DNA of 32,853 nt from Pseudomonadota bacterium (GCA_018816555.1 JAHIVT010000065.1:1-32853), one strand, 5' to 3'; numbered from the stretch's first letter, positions 1-8,333 are shown. The notes: generated by a model not told the origin, from the letters alone. A program made the numbers and translations.

Positions 1-2
1 CA

Positions 3-92
3 TGCAAATTTGACGCAATATCGCTGACCGTGGGAGGCATCCCCCTGAGATCCGGCGATGTGCGGAAATCTGCAGTAAATAAAACTCTATAA
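3..92 (+). CDS. Possible C-terminal end of an upstream gene (partial)
   Basis: A reading frame is open from the window edge to a TAA at 90-92, encoding about 29 residues that include the stretch TVGGIPLRSGDVRK. It would end 23 bp before the next gene. I cannot identify the family. The other two forward frames stop within the first 27 bases, so this is the only frame that could be a gene tail, but a 29-codon open stretch can occur by chance. Treat it as a possibility only. Confidence 0.3.
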   Translation, partial: CKFDAISLTVGGIPLRSGDVRKSAVNKTL

Positions 93-115
93 AAGTCTCA
101 AGTCAGGTGTGAATA

Positions 116-553
116 ATGAAACAGATTGTTCTGACAATTCTGCTTCTCTTGTGCTGGATAGCGGTATCTCAGGCAAAAATGGTTAGTATTGTTGGAGACA
201 TGGTTAACATGCGCTCCGGCCCGGGCAATAATTACGAGGTGGTCTGGGAGCTTGGGCAGGGATACCCCTTAAGTGTCATAGATCAGCAGGGTGACTGGCT
301 GAAGGTCGCTGATTATGAGGGTGACATCGGCTGGGTGCAGCAAGATCAGGTAGCTGAAAAGGCCTACCTGGTGGTGAAAAAGAGAGTCGTCAACATCCGC
401 AGTGGACCTGGCGAAAATTATCGCGTCATCCGGCAGGCCCATCAGGGGGTGGTTTTCCGTACCCTGGGGAAAAAAGATGACTGGGTGAATGTCAGGCATG
501 AGGAGGAAGATATTACCGGCTGGGTTCTGCGGAGTTTGATGTGGGGCTGGTAA
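116..553 (+). CDS. Exported protein with two bacterial SH3 domains
   Basis: The 145-residue product starts with a typical signal peptide (basic MKQ, a leucine-rich core, cleavage probably after SQA near residue 20). The rest is two tandem SH3b-type repeats, roughly residues 22-80 and 85-145. Each carries the RSGPG signature followed by a tryptophan-containing strand (GDWLKV, DDWVNV) and GW near its end. SH3b domains generally bind peptidoglycan or envelope peptides, so a periplasmic cell-wall role is likely; no catalytic domain is visible. The start is supported by an AGGTG-like ribosome site about 8 bases upstream. The gene stands alone on this strand. The exact function is unknown. Confidence 0.85.
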   Translation: MKQIVLTILLLLCWIAVSQAKMVSIVGDMVNMRSGPGNNYEVVWELGQGYPLSVIDQQGDWLKVADYEGDIGWVQQDQVAEKAYLVVKKRVVNIRSGPGENYRVIRQAHQGVVFRTLGKKDDWVNVRHEEEDITGWVLRSLMWGW

Positions 554-650
554 GCTTTTGCCCCGGCCGGCGTTTACGCGTTAGCGCCTCACGCCGTCTG
601 CGGCGGCGGTTTATCATAAAGTAACTTGGTCGACCCTTCGAAATTGATAA
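554..650. other. Gap after the SH3 gene, including the left target-site copy
   Basis: No credible gene is seen. A GC-rich stretch containing GCGTTTACGCGTTAGCGCC follows the stop codon. The last eight bases (643-650, ATTGATAA) are the left copy of the duplication flanking the element at 651-918. Confidence 0.5.
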
Positions 651-918
651 AGGGGGGTATCCACTTAGCGCAAGTAGCCCCAATAAATAAACATATAAAG
701 GCCTGGAGAAATACAACCAAACTTATCGTTGGAGTCGACCATCTGCGGATATTACATGATTCAAATTATTTTTCCAAAACTATGTTTGCAACTCATTAAT
801 ATCTCGTTGATTTTCGTTTCCCTAAGGCTGTCAATGCACTGTGTGCGGGGCAAAGAAATATGCCATTGATGATGGGTCAGGCACAAAGAAATCAACTTGC
901 GCTAAGCGGATACCCCCT
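651..918. mobile_element. MITE-like element with terminal inverted repeats and 8-bp target duplication
   Basis: The left end (651-675) reads A, six G, TATCCACTTAGCGCAAGT. The right end (895-918), reverse complemented, reads A, five G, TATCCGCTTAGCGCAAGT. The two ends differ by one G and one A/G change over about 25 bp. The octamer ATTGATAA directly flanks both sides (643-650 and 919-926), as expected of a target-site duplication. The 268-bp body contains no transposase-sized reading frame, so this is a non-autonomous (MITE-like) element or an internally deleted insertion sequence. The family cannot be named from the termini alone; 8-bp duplications occur in several IS families. Confidence 0.75.
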
Positions 919-926
919 ATTGATAA

Positions 927-1223
927 TTATAACAAGCGGCAGCCGAACTGAGGAGACCGCATCGTCATTGGAGCCTTGTGCCAGTTTTTGGAAGCATGGT
1001 CGAGGGGCTGTGGCCGTATCACTGGTGAAGCGTGGCTATCCCGCTAATAAAGGTACTTAATTTATCACCCTCCCCTTCCTTGACTGTCATTCCGCCTAAT
1101 AACGTAAATTCAAATTGCTATCGTTTTTTCGGGCACTTCTGTTTGCAGGATTGCTGTTAGGGAGAATTATTCCGGTAGATTTAAATTTTTTTATGGTGTT
1201 TTTGGGGGGAAGGAGAGGGGCAT
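927..1223. other. Intergenic stretch without a recognisable gene
   Basis: About 300 bp between the MITE-like element and the tRNA terminator. Short open frames exist but lack ribosome sites and recognisable protein character. I see no further repeat or RNA structure here. Confidence 0.4.
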
Positions 1224-1259
1224 AAAAAAAGACCCATTCTGTTGCAGAAATGGGTCTTT
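1224..1259 (-). terminator. Rho-independent terminator of the tRNA-Ser pair
   Basis: Read on the minus strand, AAAGACCCATT pairs with AATGGGTCTTT across a short loop and is followed by a run of seven T. It lies just downstream of the second serine tRNA and would end the shared transcript. Confidence 0.85.
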
Positions 1260-1265
1260 CATCCA

Positions 1266-1358
1266 TGGCGGAGAGAGAGGGATTCGAACCCTCGGTAGAG
1301 CTTTTAACCCTACACTCGCTTAGCAGGCGAGCACCATCGGCCTCTCGGTCATCTCTCC
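1266..1358 (-). tRNA. tRNA-Ser (anticodon GCT)
   Basis: The minus strand folds as a class II tRNA. The 7-bp acceptor stem is GGAGAGA/TCTCTCC, the anticodon loop is CTGCTAA, the variable arm is long, the T-arm has GGTTCGAATCC, and the 3' CCA is encoded (1266-1268). Length is 93 nt. The GCT anticodon reads AGC/AGU serine codons. It is the second gene of a two-tRNA transcript. Confidence 0.95.
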
Positions 1359-1383
1359 GTAATCAGCGGCATCAGCAAAAAAA

Positions 1384-1469
1384 TGGCGGAGGAAGTAGGA
1401 TTCGAACCCACGGAACTTTCGTTCAACGGTTTTCAAGACCGCCGCCTTCAACCACTCGGCCATTCCTCC
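1384..1469 (-). tRNA. tRNA-Ser (anticodon TGA)
   Basis: This minus-strand class II tRNA has acceptor stem GGAGGAA/TTCCTCC, anticodon loop CTTGAAA, a long variable arm, T-loop GGTTCGAATCC and an encoded CCA (1384-1386). Length is 86 nt. The TGA anticodon reads UCN-type serine codons, chiefly UCA. It lies 25 bp upstream of the GCT gene in transcript order and shares its promoter and terminator. Confidence 0.95.
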
Positions 1470-1485
1470 CCTTGATTTGACCCGT

Positions 1486-1514
1486 TATTTACCATCTCAA
1501 AATTTTCATGTCAA
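1486..1514 (-). promoter_or_regulatory. Sigma-70-type promoter of the tRNA-Ser pair
   Basis: On the minus strand a perfect TTGACA (complement of 1509-1514) is followed after 17 bp by TAAATA (complement of 1486-1491). The first tRNA begins 16 bases downstream. The -10 box is weak, but the -35, spacing and location fit. Confidence 0.6.
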
Positions 1515-1619
1515 TGTTAGATGTTCCTTTCCGTGCTAATGAAGGGAAATTTTTGCCCCTGGAATCTTTGGTATTTTTGCATCAGCCTCTGCAGTTGCGG
1601 GAAAGGGGAGGCGCTTTTT

Positions 1620-2984
1620 TTATAAACCGGAGATTGCCGCCAGGGCATCGCTTAGTTTTTCCACCGGAAAGACGGTAAGCCCGGAAAATTTTTCCTGGGG
1701 GGCATTTGCCTTGGGAATGATTGCCCGGCGAAAGCCGTGCTTGGCTGCTTCTTTGAGCCGCTCCTGGCCGTTGGGGACCGGTCTTATTTCTCCGGCCAGA
1801 CCGATTTCGCCAAATATTATCAGATCGGTTGGCAGCGGCTTGTCACGAAGGCTTGAGGTGATTGACAGGAGTATGGCCAGATCCGCGCCTGTTTCATTAA
1901 TCTTCACCCCTCCCACCACATTGACGAAGACATCCTGATTATAGGTGATGATGCCGCCATGGCGATGGAGAACGGCCAGAAGCATGATGAGACGGTTCTG
2001 TTCGATGCCCACTGTGATCCGGCGAGGATTTTCCGCATGGCTCTCATCGACCAGGGCCTGGACCTCAACCAGCAGGGGGCGGCTTCCCTCCCAGATAACC
2101 ATGACAGCGCTGCCCGGCATGGGTTCGGCAAGGCGGCTCAGAAAAATAGCCGAGGGGTTGCTGATTTCTTTCAGGCCATTTTCAGTCATGGCAAAGACGC
2201 CCAGTTCGTTTACCGCCCCATATCTGTTCTTGACAGCCCGCATGACGCGGTATCTGCTGTCGCTATTGCCCTCAAAATAACAGACCACGTCGATGATGTG
2301 CTCCAGCACCCTGGGGCCGGCAAGATCTCCTGATTTCGTCACATGGCCGACAAGAAAAATGGCCAGATCGTTGTGTTTGGCAAAGTGGGTGAGCTGGGCG
2401 GCGGACTCGCGGACCTGGGATACACTGCCGGGAGCTGAAGAAGTGGTGGCGGTATGCATGGTCTGAATCGAATCAATAACCATGACCTGCGGTTGTTGCT
2501 GATAGGCGGTTGCGCAGATATTTCCCACCTCTGTTTCCGCCATGAGCAAGAGGTGCTGATTAGGCAGGCGGAGTCTTTTGGCCCGCATGGCAATTTGCTG
2601 GGGAGATTCTTCGCCTGTGACATACAGCACCTTCATTTCTTCGCTGAGTCTGCAGCAGACCTGCAAAAGACAGGTGCTTTTGCCTACGCCGGGATCACCG
2701 CCTACCAGAACCACCGAGCCTCTGACCAGGCCACCGCCAAGCACCCGGTCAAATTCGGACATGCCGGTGTTGATGCGTGGTGTGTTGGTGAGAGTGACTT
2801 GGGAAATCGTTTGTACTGGAGAGAGTGCTCCGCTGTATCCATGGTAAGGGGAGGAGGCCTGGGTCTCTACCTGCTCCTTGATGGTGTTCCATTCCTGGCA
2901 TTCTGGGCATTGACCGGCCCATTTGCTAAAAGTCGAGCCGCAGCTGTCACAGGCAAAGAGTGTTTTCGCTTTGCCTTCTTTCAT
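1620..2984 (-). CDS. radA: DNA repair protein RadA
   Basis: The 454-residue product has the RadA/Sms layout at full length. An N-terminal four-cysteine zinc finger (C12, C15, C26, C29; CDSCG and CPEC) comes first. A RecA-like ATPase follows with Walker A GGDPGVGKST at 95-104 and the RadA-specific KNRYG motif in the middle of the protein. The C-terminal part is Lon-protease-like (residues about 300-454). RadA is a hexameric helicase that promotes branch migration during recombination. The start codon overlaps the stop of the preceding small gene (ATGA at 2984-2981), which implies translational coupling; the ribosome site itself is weak. No key residue appears to be missing. Confidence 0.97.
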   Translation of the reverse strand: MKEGKAKTLFACDSCGSTFSKWAGQCPECQEWNTIKEQVETQASSPYHGYSGALSPVQTISQVTLTNTPRINTGMSEFDRVLGGGLVRGSVVLVGGDPGVGKSTCLLQVCCRLSEEMKVLYVTGEESPQQIAMRAKRLRLPNQHLLLMAETEVGNICATAYQQQPQVMVIDSIQTMHTATTSSAPGSVSQVRESAAQLTHFAKHNDLAIFLVGHVTKSGDLAGPRVLEHIIDVVCYFEGNSDSRYRVMRAVKNRYGAVNELGVFAMTENGLKEISNPSAIFLSRLAEPMPGSAVMVIWEGSRPLLVEVQALVDESHAENPRRITVGIEQNRLIMLLAVLHRHGGIITYNQDVFVNVVGGVKINETGADLAILLSITSSLRDKPLPTDLIIFGEIGLAGEIRPVPNGQERLKEAAKHGFRRAIIPKANAPQEKFSGLTVFPVEKLSDALAAISGL

Positions 2985-3250
2985 TTAATTTTTTTTAGTT
3001 CTTTTTCTAATTCGTTTAACTTTTTTTTGTAATAACTCAGGCATTTTCTGATATAGCGGCCATGTTGCCAGTTGGAATCGAGGTCGCCTCGTTCGACCGG
3101 GGCGTCTTTGCAGGCAAGAAGGTGCAGCGCAGGAGACAGCCGCTTGTTGCTCAAGCAGGCTATTTTGCTTTCGTAATAGAGCTTATAGGTCTGGATCCGG
3201 GCCAGCTCCCTGCTCTTTTCTGTTTTCGTTTGCGCTGTTGGTTCGGTCAT
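2981..3250 (-). CDS. Small basic protein of unknown function, coupled to radA
   Basis: Starting at the ATG at 3250, preceded by GGTGA, the product has 89 residues. It begins MTEPTAQTKTEK and ends in a lysine- and glutamate-rich probable coiled coil (KKKLNELEKELKKIK). Three cysteines are spread through the protein without forming a recognisable metal site. An in-frame upstream start at 3310 would add a hydrophobic MQIKRWLFFCIF segment but lacks a better ribosome site. The stop overlaps the radA start by 4 bp, so the two genes are probably co-transcribed. I do not recognise the family. Confidence 0.6.
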   Translation of the reverse strand: MTEPTAQTKTEKSRELARIQTYKLYYESKIACLSNKRLSPALHLLACKDAPVERGDLDSNWQHGRYIRKCLSYYKKKLNELEKELKKIK

Positions 3251-3535
3251 AGGGTCACCATATCTCACATTATAAAAGATGCAAAAAAAAAGCCAACGCT
3301 TTATTTGCAACTTGCTGCAGACTTTCCGGGAAATCGGATCGACTTAATCCGCTTTTCCTGTTTTGCGAAAAAATATGTCCGAAAAGAAATGAAATAAGGA
3401 GAGGGAGTTGGCGCGCCAGGGTTGGCTTGCTGGCCAATATACCGGAATTATAGGTGTTCTTCTCTGGCTGGTGTTGATGGTCCGGAAATTGCTTTAACCT
3501 ATAAGCAAGTTTCAAACATGCAAGGGAGGACCGCT

Positions 3536-3658
3536 ATGACACCTCGACAGGCAATCAGAGTTTTGATGCTGAGCCCCATATACTTTCGGCTGGATGTTGC
3601 TGCAAGAAGAAAACTTGTGTATGAATTTTGTGCTTTGTATGACGGGCTTGCCGGATAA
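3536..3658 (+). CDS. Possible 40-residue protein
   Basis: A strong ribosome site (GGGAGGA) lies 5 bases before the ATG at 3536. The 40-codon frame encodes MTPRQAIRVLMLSPIYFRLD at its start, then AARRKLVYEFCALYDGLAG. The composition is protein-like and amphipathic, and the frame fills the gap between a small minus-strand gene and the site-2 protease. An in-frame ATG further upstream lacks a ribosome site. There is no membrane segment or domain I can name. Confidence 0.5.
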   Translation: MTPRQAIRVLMLSPIYFRLDVAARRKLVYEFCALYDGLAG

Positions 3659-3671
3659 TCCGATACGATGA

Positions 3672-4286
3672 TCAACCAGTTATCATGCGCTCGGCAAGTC
3701 CGATGATGGGCATGAGTACCTTCTGCAGGAAACCGGTGTAAAAGAGGGCCAGCAGGATGAGAAAGCCGAATGGTTCGAGTCGGGCAAAGGTGGCTGCCTG
3801 GCGGGGCGGCAGGATGCCCATCAGGACTTTGCTCCCGTCCAGCGGAGGAATCGGCAGCAGATTGAAAACCGCTAAGACAATATTGATCCAGATGCTCGCC
3901 CCCACCATCTGAAAGAGGGGAAAAAGAATGGCCTTGGGGATAAAGGCCGCAAAGAGACTAAGAAGTTCAGCCACAAGGCTGCTGGCAATAGCAGTCATCA
4001 GATTTGCCGCTGGCCCTGCCAGCGCGACCCATATCATATCTTTCAAGGGATTTTTGAAATAACGCGGATTGACCGGCACAGGTTTGGCCCAACCTATTTT
4101 CATGATGATAAAGGCCAGCACGCCTAAAGGGTCCAGGTGCTTCAGTGGGTTTAAGGTCAAGCGTCCCAGATTGCTGGCTGTTGGATCGCCCAGGCGGTAA
4201 GCCACCAGTCCATGGCTGTACTCATGGATGGTAAGCGCGAAGAGAAAGGGCGGCGCCAGTATGATGATTTGTTGTATGATGTTCAT
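3672..4286 (-). CDS. Site-2 protease family (M50) membrane metalloprotease
   Basis: The 204-residue protein is mostly hydrophobic with about five to six membrane segments. The zinc ligand motif HEYSH lies near residues 21-25 in the first membrane segment, and a second motif, NLLPIPPLDGSKV, near 141-153 supplies the aspartate ligand. This is the compact M50 type without a PDZ domain, common in bacteria and distinct from RseP. These proteases cut substrates within the membrane; the substrate here is unknown. Its start overlaps the end of the tRNA nucleotidyltransferase gene by 4 bp, so they form an operon. Confidence 0.92.
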   Translation of the reverse strand: MNIIQQIIILAPPFLFALTIHEYSHGLVAYRLGDPTASNLGRLTLNPLKHLDPLGVLAFIIMKIGWAKPVPVNPRYFKNPLKDMIWVALAGPAANLMTAIASSLVAELLSLFAAFIPKAILFPLFQMVGASIWINIVLAVFNLLPIPPLDGSKVLMGILPPRQAATFARLEPFGFLILLALFYTGFLQKVLMPIIGLAERMITG

Positions 4287-6931
4287 TTGTTATCCTTATT
4301 TCTCTCTGGAGGCAAAGGGTACTCTCTGTCAAGAAATCTGCACTCGTCCTCTCTGGTGTGCAATTCTCCGTTCAGCTTATTTTCCAGAAGATGATTCAGT
4401 ATCGTCTGGTATTGCGGTCCTGGCCGGTATCCTAGTTTTTTCAAGTCCTCACCCCGCAGGTAGGTTCTCATGTGGCGCAGTTGCGTTACATAGAGCGAGA
4501 CAGCCTGTTTCCCCATTTTGTTCCGACAAAGCGCCATGACAAAAAGCAGCCCTTCATGGGTTAAACCCTTGAGCAACCAGTAGATTTCGCTGGGACACAG
4601 GTGCGCGCGTCGTTCCAGGATGCGGACAATCCGTTTTGCCTCAATTTTTTCCCTGATTAAGATCTGGGTGTGTCTTTCCGGTACCTCGAATTTCCGGCAG
4701 AATGCAAGCATTGCCCGGGTCTGGATTCGGGACATCAGGGCCAGCAGATAAACAATCCATGGCTGGCAGTTTTCGGATAGATAGAGGAGTTTGTGCCAGG
4801 AGATGGCTCGCTGGGTTTCTTCCAGGATTTGGCTCAGCCGAGGATCAAGTATTAATGAGTGATGCAGAAATTTCAGCAGGTCGAACTGGGCCATGCGCTG
4901 GATTGCCGGCAGAGGACTATGCTCGGAAAGAATCAGCTGGATCTCGTGAAAATAGCGGCGTCCCAGTTTCTGGTCAAACAGGTTCATTTTTACTGCGTTC
5001 TTCAGCTGCTTTTCCGTTAATTTTCCAAGAATAAAACCCATGCGCTGCTCAAGGCGAATGGCGCGGAAAATCCGGGTTGGATCTTCAACAAAACTTAAAT
5101 TGTGGATGATGCGGATTTGTCTGTCTTTGAGATCGTTCTGGCAGTTGAAGAAGTCGACAAGGATGCCGAACTTATCCGGATTCAAGTGGACAGCCATGGC
5201 ATTGATGGTGAAATCGCGGCGGAAGAGATCCAGCTTGATGGAGCTTAACTCAACCGTGGGCATGGCTGCCGGATATTCATAATATTCGAGACGGGCCGTG
5301 GCGATATCGATTTTAAGACCATTGGGCAGCTTCACCATGGCGGTATTGAATTTGACATGGGTACGCAAGGAACCGTCTAAGGCCTTGGCCAGCTTTTTAG
5401 CAAAGGTGATTCCGTCGCCTTCGACGACGATATCCAGATCATAATTTTCAATGTGCAGCAGCAGGTCGCGGACAAAACCTCCCACGGCATAGGCGGTAAA
5501 ATGGTTCTCCCTGGCCACTTCACCGATGGTTTGCAGGAGAATGAGCATTTTCCGGTTGAGTGACTGGCTGAGCAGGTTGGTCAGATTCCTGTTGCGCTCT
5601 GCCGAGGGCTGGCTCTGGGTTATGTTCAGGCTGGGGAGATAGGTTGGGTCATTGACCAGCAGGTTGAACAGATCCGTTCTGGTGATTACCCCTTGCAGGC
5701 AGCCCTCTTCCACAATGGGAATGAAGCGTTGCCGGTGCTCAATAATGAGTTCCTGGATATCGCCAAGGGTGGCGGATGGCGGCAGGGTGGCGAATTCCGT
5801 GGTCATGAACTCCGTGACAGGCAGATGGCCCAGATTATGGTAAATTGCTTTGCTGGCATCCCGCCGTGAAAAAAGTCCCAGGATTTTGTTGTCATTTATG
5901 ATCGGCAGCATGGTGATGCCGTAGCGGATAAGTATGTCGTTTGCCTCTGATGTCGTCAACTCCGGTCCCGCGGAAATAATGGGCGAGGACATCAGTTCCC
6001 AGGCCTTACTCTCGGGTCGAACATGCTTGTGCAGGAGGCGGATGAGCTTTTCTTCAGCCTCAATCAGGGTCATGTCGTTAATCGTTGCTGCTGCGGCAGA
6101 TGCATGTCCGCCGCCATTGAATTCCATGGCGATCTTACCCACATTGACCTCGGGGATTCTGCTTCTGGCAATCAGGTAAATCCGTTCTCCCATGCTGGCC
6201 AGGGCAAAGATGACGTTCAGGTTTTCCATGCTCATGAACTGGCGGACAATAAGGGAAAATTCATCAACATACTGGCGACAGGCAATCCGGGTGACGGTAA
6301 TGGGTATGGACTGGATCGTATAGGTGGTTGCTGACTTGATCAGTTCATGCAGCAGGGAGATATCGTAACTTGTCAGCTCATGGATGATATACTGGGAAAC
6401 AGTGTGCAGCTCGGCTCCGCACCCGAGCAGCCAGGCCATGGCGTGCAGGTCGGCAGGGGTGGTCGTGCTGAAGGTGAAGGAGCCGGTGTCTTCATGCTCA
6501 GCCATGGCCAGCAGGGTGGCTTCCTCTTTGCTGATGGAGATGCCCCGTGCCTGAAAAATTTCGATGAAAACAGTGGCGGTGGAGCCGACGGGTCTCACCA
6601 CTTCCACATCACCTTTCATATCTCCGGGGGCATCGGGATGGTGGTCGTACAGGTGGATTTGTATGCCGGGATTCTCCAGACATTTGGCAAAGCTGCCGAT
6701 GCGTGACGTCTGTCTGGTATCGACTACGATCAGTTTGGTTACTTTTTCCAGATCAATGTTTTTCAAGCGCTGGAAATCATAAATCATCATAGACTGCACA
6801 AAAAATTTGCGCAGGTTTTTTTCCTGGGATCCGGAAAAGGCCAGAACAGCCTCAGGGTAGAGTTTTTTCGCGGCAACCATTGAGGCCATGCCGTCGAAAT
6901 CGGCGTTTAGGTGAGTTGTTATGACTTCCAT
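4283..6931 (-). CDS. DHH-CBS-tRNA nucleotidyltransferase fusion (A-adding or CCA-adding type)
   Basis: The 882-residue protein contains three modules. Residues 1 to about 300 form a DHH-family phosphoesterase fold (NADFDG at 9-14, DHHPD at 96-100, GGGHASAAAA near 275). Two CBS repeats follow at about 310-430 (MSSPII, FMTTEF). The C-terminal half is a class II nucleotidyltransferase of the poly(A) polymerase/CCA-adding type with GGFVRD and the catalytic DLDIVVEGD. It repairs or completes tRNA 3' ends. Some bacteria split CC- and A-addition between two enzymes, and this domain order is known in Desulfobacterota and relatives. Both serine tRNAs and tRNA-Phe here already encode CCA, so repair is the likelier role for those tRNAs. 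It overlaps the downstream protease gene by 4 bp. Confidence 0.93.
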   Translation of the reverse strand: MEVITTHLNADFDGMASMVAAKKLYPEAVLAFSGSQEKNLRKFFVQSMMIYDFQRLKNIDLEKVTKLIVVDTRQTSRIGSFAKCLENPGIQIHLYDHHPDAPGDMKGDVEVVRPVGSTATVFIEIFQARGISISKEEATLLAMAEHEDTGSFTFSTTTPADLHAMAWLLGCGAELHTVSQYIIHELTSYDISLLHELIKSATTYTIQSIPITVTRIACRQYVDEFSLIVRQFMSMENLNVIFALASMGERIYLIARSRIPEVNVGKIAMEFNGGGHASAAAATINDMTLIEAEEKLIRLLHKHVRPESKAWELMSSPIISAGPELTTSEANDILIRYGITMLPIINDNKILGLFSRRDASKAIYHNLGHLPVTEFMTTEFATLPPSATLGDIQELIIEHRQRFIPIVEEGCLQGVITRTDLFNLLVNDPTYLPSLNITQSQPSAERNRNLTNLLSQSLNRKMLILLQTIGEVARENHFTAYAVGGFVRDLLLHIENYDLDIVVEGDGITFAKKLAKALDGSLRTHVKFNTAMVKLPNGLKIDIATARLEYYEYPAAMPTVELSSIKLDLFRRDFTINAMAVHLNPDKFGILVDFFNCQNDLKDRQIRIIHNLSFVEDPTRIFRAIRLEQRMGFILGKLTEKQLKNAVKMNLFDQKLGRRYFHEIQLILSEHSPLPAIQRMAQFDLLKFLHHSLILDPRLSQILEETQRAISWHKLLYLSENCQPWIVYLLALMSRIQTRAMLAFCRKFEVPERHTQILIREKIEAKRIVRILERRAHLCPSEIYWLLKGLTHEGLLFVMALCRNKMGKQAVSLYVTQLRHMRTYLRGEDLKKLGYRPGPQYQTILNHLLENKLNGELHTREDECRFLDREYPLPPERNKDNK

Positions 6932-7008
6932 CGGCAGTTACGCTCCCATGCTCGCATAATGCTTGATGTTGCCCGGAAAGTAAAGAGGCTTGTTGGCGGA
7001 GCTTTGGG

Positions 7009-7995
7009 TCACTTTTTCCTGATGCTGCGTGGATGGAATTTCTGATGGATGGCCTTCAGCCGGCTGCTGTCCACATGGGTGTATATCTGGGTTGTGGAGA
7101 TGTCGGCATGGCCGAGCATGAGCTGCACTGATCTGAGGTCTGCACCGTGCGCCAGCAGATGGGTGGCAAAGGAGTGGCGCAGCATGTGGGGGCTGATTTT
7201 TTTGGCAATGCCGGATTTGTATGTGGTTTCCTGGATTATCTGCCAGAAGCGGAGACGGGTCATGGTGGAGCCGCGGCTGGTAACAAAAAGGGCGCGGCTT
7301 TTTTTTGCGCCCAGCAGTTTGCCTCTGCTGTTCTGCAGGTAAAAAAGAAGCTTCTCCTTGGCCTCCTCGCCAAAGGGGATCAGTCTCTCTTTGGTTCCCT
7401 TGCCGATCACCCGGACAAAGCCTGCGTTCAGGTTGATCGCCATGAAGGGTAGATTGACCAGTTCGGAAACCCGCATGCCGGTTGCGTACAAAAGGTGGAG
7501 CATGGCTGTGTTGCGTATGCTGAGAGGTGTTTTGTCTCCTTGGCCGGCCAGAAGCTTGTCCACCTCGGCAACAGAAAGGTCTTCCGGGAGGGTGCGTCGG
7601 CTTTTGGGGATTTCCAGGATGCTGGTGGGGTCGTGATCAGTGATTTTTTCAGCCAGAAGAAAGCGAAAAAAGCTTCTAAGGCAGGAAAGTCGCCTGGCAT
7701 TGCTGCGGTTTGCTATCCCTTTTTTTTTGCTGGCGGAGAAATAGTCCCTTATGTGGGCAGACTCTGCCTTCGGAAGCGAGATATTGATACCGGCAAGAAA
7801 GGAAAGAAATGACTCGAGATCAGCCTGGTAGGAGCGGATCGTATTGTCGGAAAGTCTTTTTTCGGACGCAAGATAATGCAGAAACAGGTCCTGGCAGTGA
7901 TGCAGTTCCGCAGGAAGGACGCTGCCAGGAGACCTGTTCTGATAAAGGGGCGAAGACGGTGAGGGAGGTTGGAGGATTCCCCGATTTTTTGTCAT
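7009..7995 (-). CDS. xerD: Site-specific tyrosine recombinase, XerD-like
   Basis: The 328-residue product has an N-terminal SAM-like DNA-binding domain (about residues 30-120) and a C-terminal catalytic domain. All catalytic residues are visible: Arg in GMRVSEL, Lys in GKGTKER, HMLRH, the LGH histidine and the nucleophile Tyr in QIYTHV. XerC/XerD recombinases resolve chromosome dimers at dif. The protein is about 30 residues longer than typical XerD because of an N-terminal extension rich in Pro and Ser. The ATG at 7995 has no clear ribosome site, so a downstream start is possible. It lies 16 bp after rpsU and probably shares its transcript. Xer C versus D cannot be settled by eye. Confidence 0.88.
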   Translation of the reverse strand: MTKNRGILQPPSPSSPLYQNRSPGSVLPAELHHCQDLFLHYLASEKRLSDNTIRSYQADLESFLSFLAGINISLPKAESAHIRDYFSASKKKGIANRSNARRLSCLRSFFRFLLAEKITDHDPTSILEIPKSRRTLPEDLSVAEVDKLLAGQGDKTPLSIRNTAMLHLLYATGMRVSELVNLPFMAINLNAGFVRVIGKGTKERLIPFGEEAKEKLLFYLQNSRGKLLGAKKSRALFVTSRGSTMTRLRFWQIIQETTYKSGIAKKISPHMLRHSFATHLLAHGADLRSVQLMLGHADISTTQIYTHVDSSRLKAIHQKFHPRSIRKK

Positions 7996-8011
7996 CCGAG
8001 GAATGCGGGAA

Positions 8012-8209
8012 TTACCCTTCCCGCTCGATGCGGTACATGACCTTGCGGAGTTTTCTTTTTGCTTCCGCTTGTTTCCGCCGTTTTCTCACGCTGGGTTTTT
8101 CATAGTGCTCCCGGCGTTTCAGCTCTTTTTTGATACCGTCAAGCTGCAGTTTTTTCTTCAGCTGACGAATGGCGTATTCGATGTCTCCTCGTACCTCAAC
8201 CTCGATCAT
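8012..8209 (-). CDS. rpsU: Ribosomal protein bS21
   Basis: This 65-residue, highly basic protein begins MIEVEVRGDIEYAIRQLKKK and contains the family-typical RREHYEKPSVRKRRK. It is a component of the small ribosomal subunit involved in initiation. Length is normal. A good ribosome site (CGGAG, 7 bases before the ATG) and a strong promoter upstream at 8290-8319 support the start. It precedes xerD by 16 bp. Confidence 0.97.
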   Translation of the reverse strand: MIEVEVRGDIEYAIRQLKKKLQLDGIKKELKRREHYEKPSVRKRRKQAEAKRKLRKVMYRIEREG

Positions 8210-8289
8210 GGTAACTCCGAAAAATAAATTATGTTAAGTTGTGTAACCTAGTGCAAAAGGCTTACTCTTTAAAATTCCGTAAACAGAAA

Positions 8290-8319
8290 TTTATAATCTA
8301 CCAGCCGTTATTTTGTCAA
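8290..8319 (-). promoter_or_regulatory. Strong sigma-70 promoter for rpsU
   Basis: On the minus strand a perfect TTGACA (complement of 8314-8319) is followed after 18 bp by TATAAA (complement of 8290-8295), or after 17 bp by TTATAA. It lies about 80 bp upstream of the rpsU start. Confidence 0.7.
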
Positions 8320-8333
8320 TTGTTTTTTACTTG

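Noticed and set aside
860-1060. Plus-strand 66-codon frame at the right end of the MITE-like element
   Set aside because: It crosses the element boundary and target duplication and has no ribosome site or recognisable domain.
1571-1619. Plus-strand terminator-like GCCTC...GAGGC with T run near 1586-1619
   Set aside because: The stem is short with a large loop, and no plus-strand gene ends there.
1945-2333. Plus-strand frames inside radA
   Set aside because: They are antisense shadows of a clear RadA coding sequence without ribosome sites.
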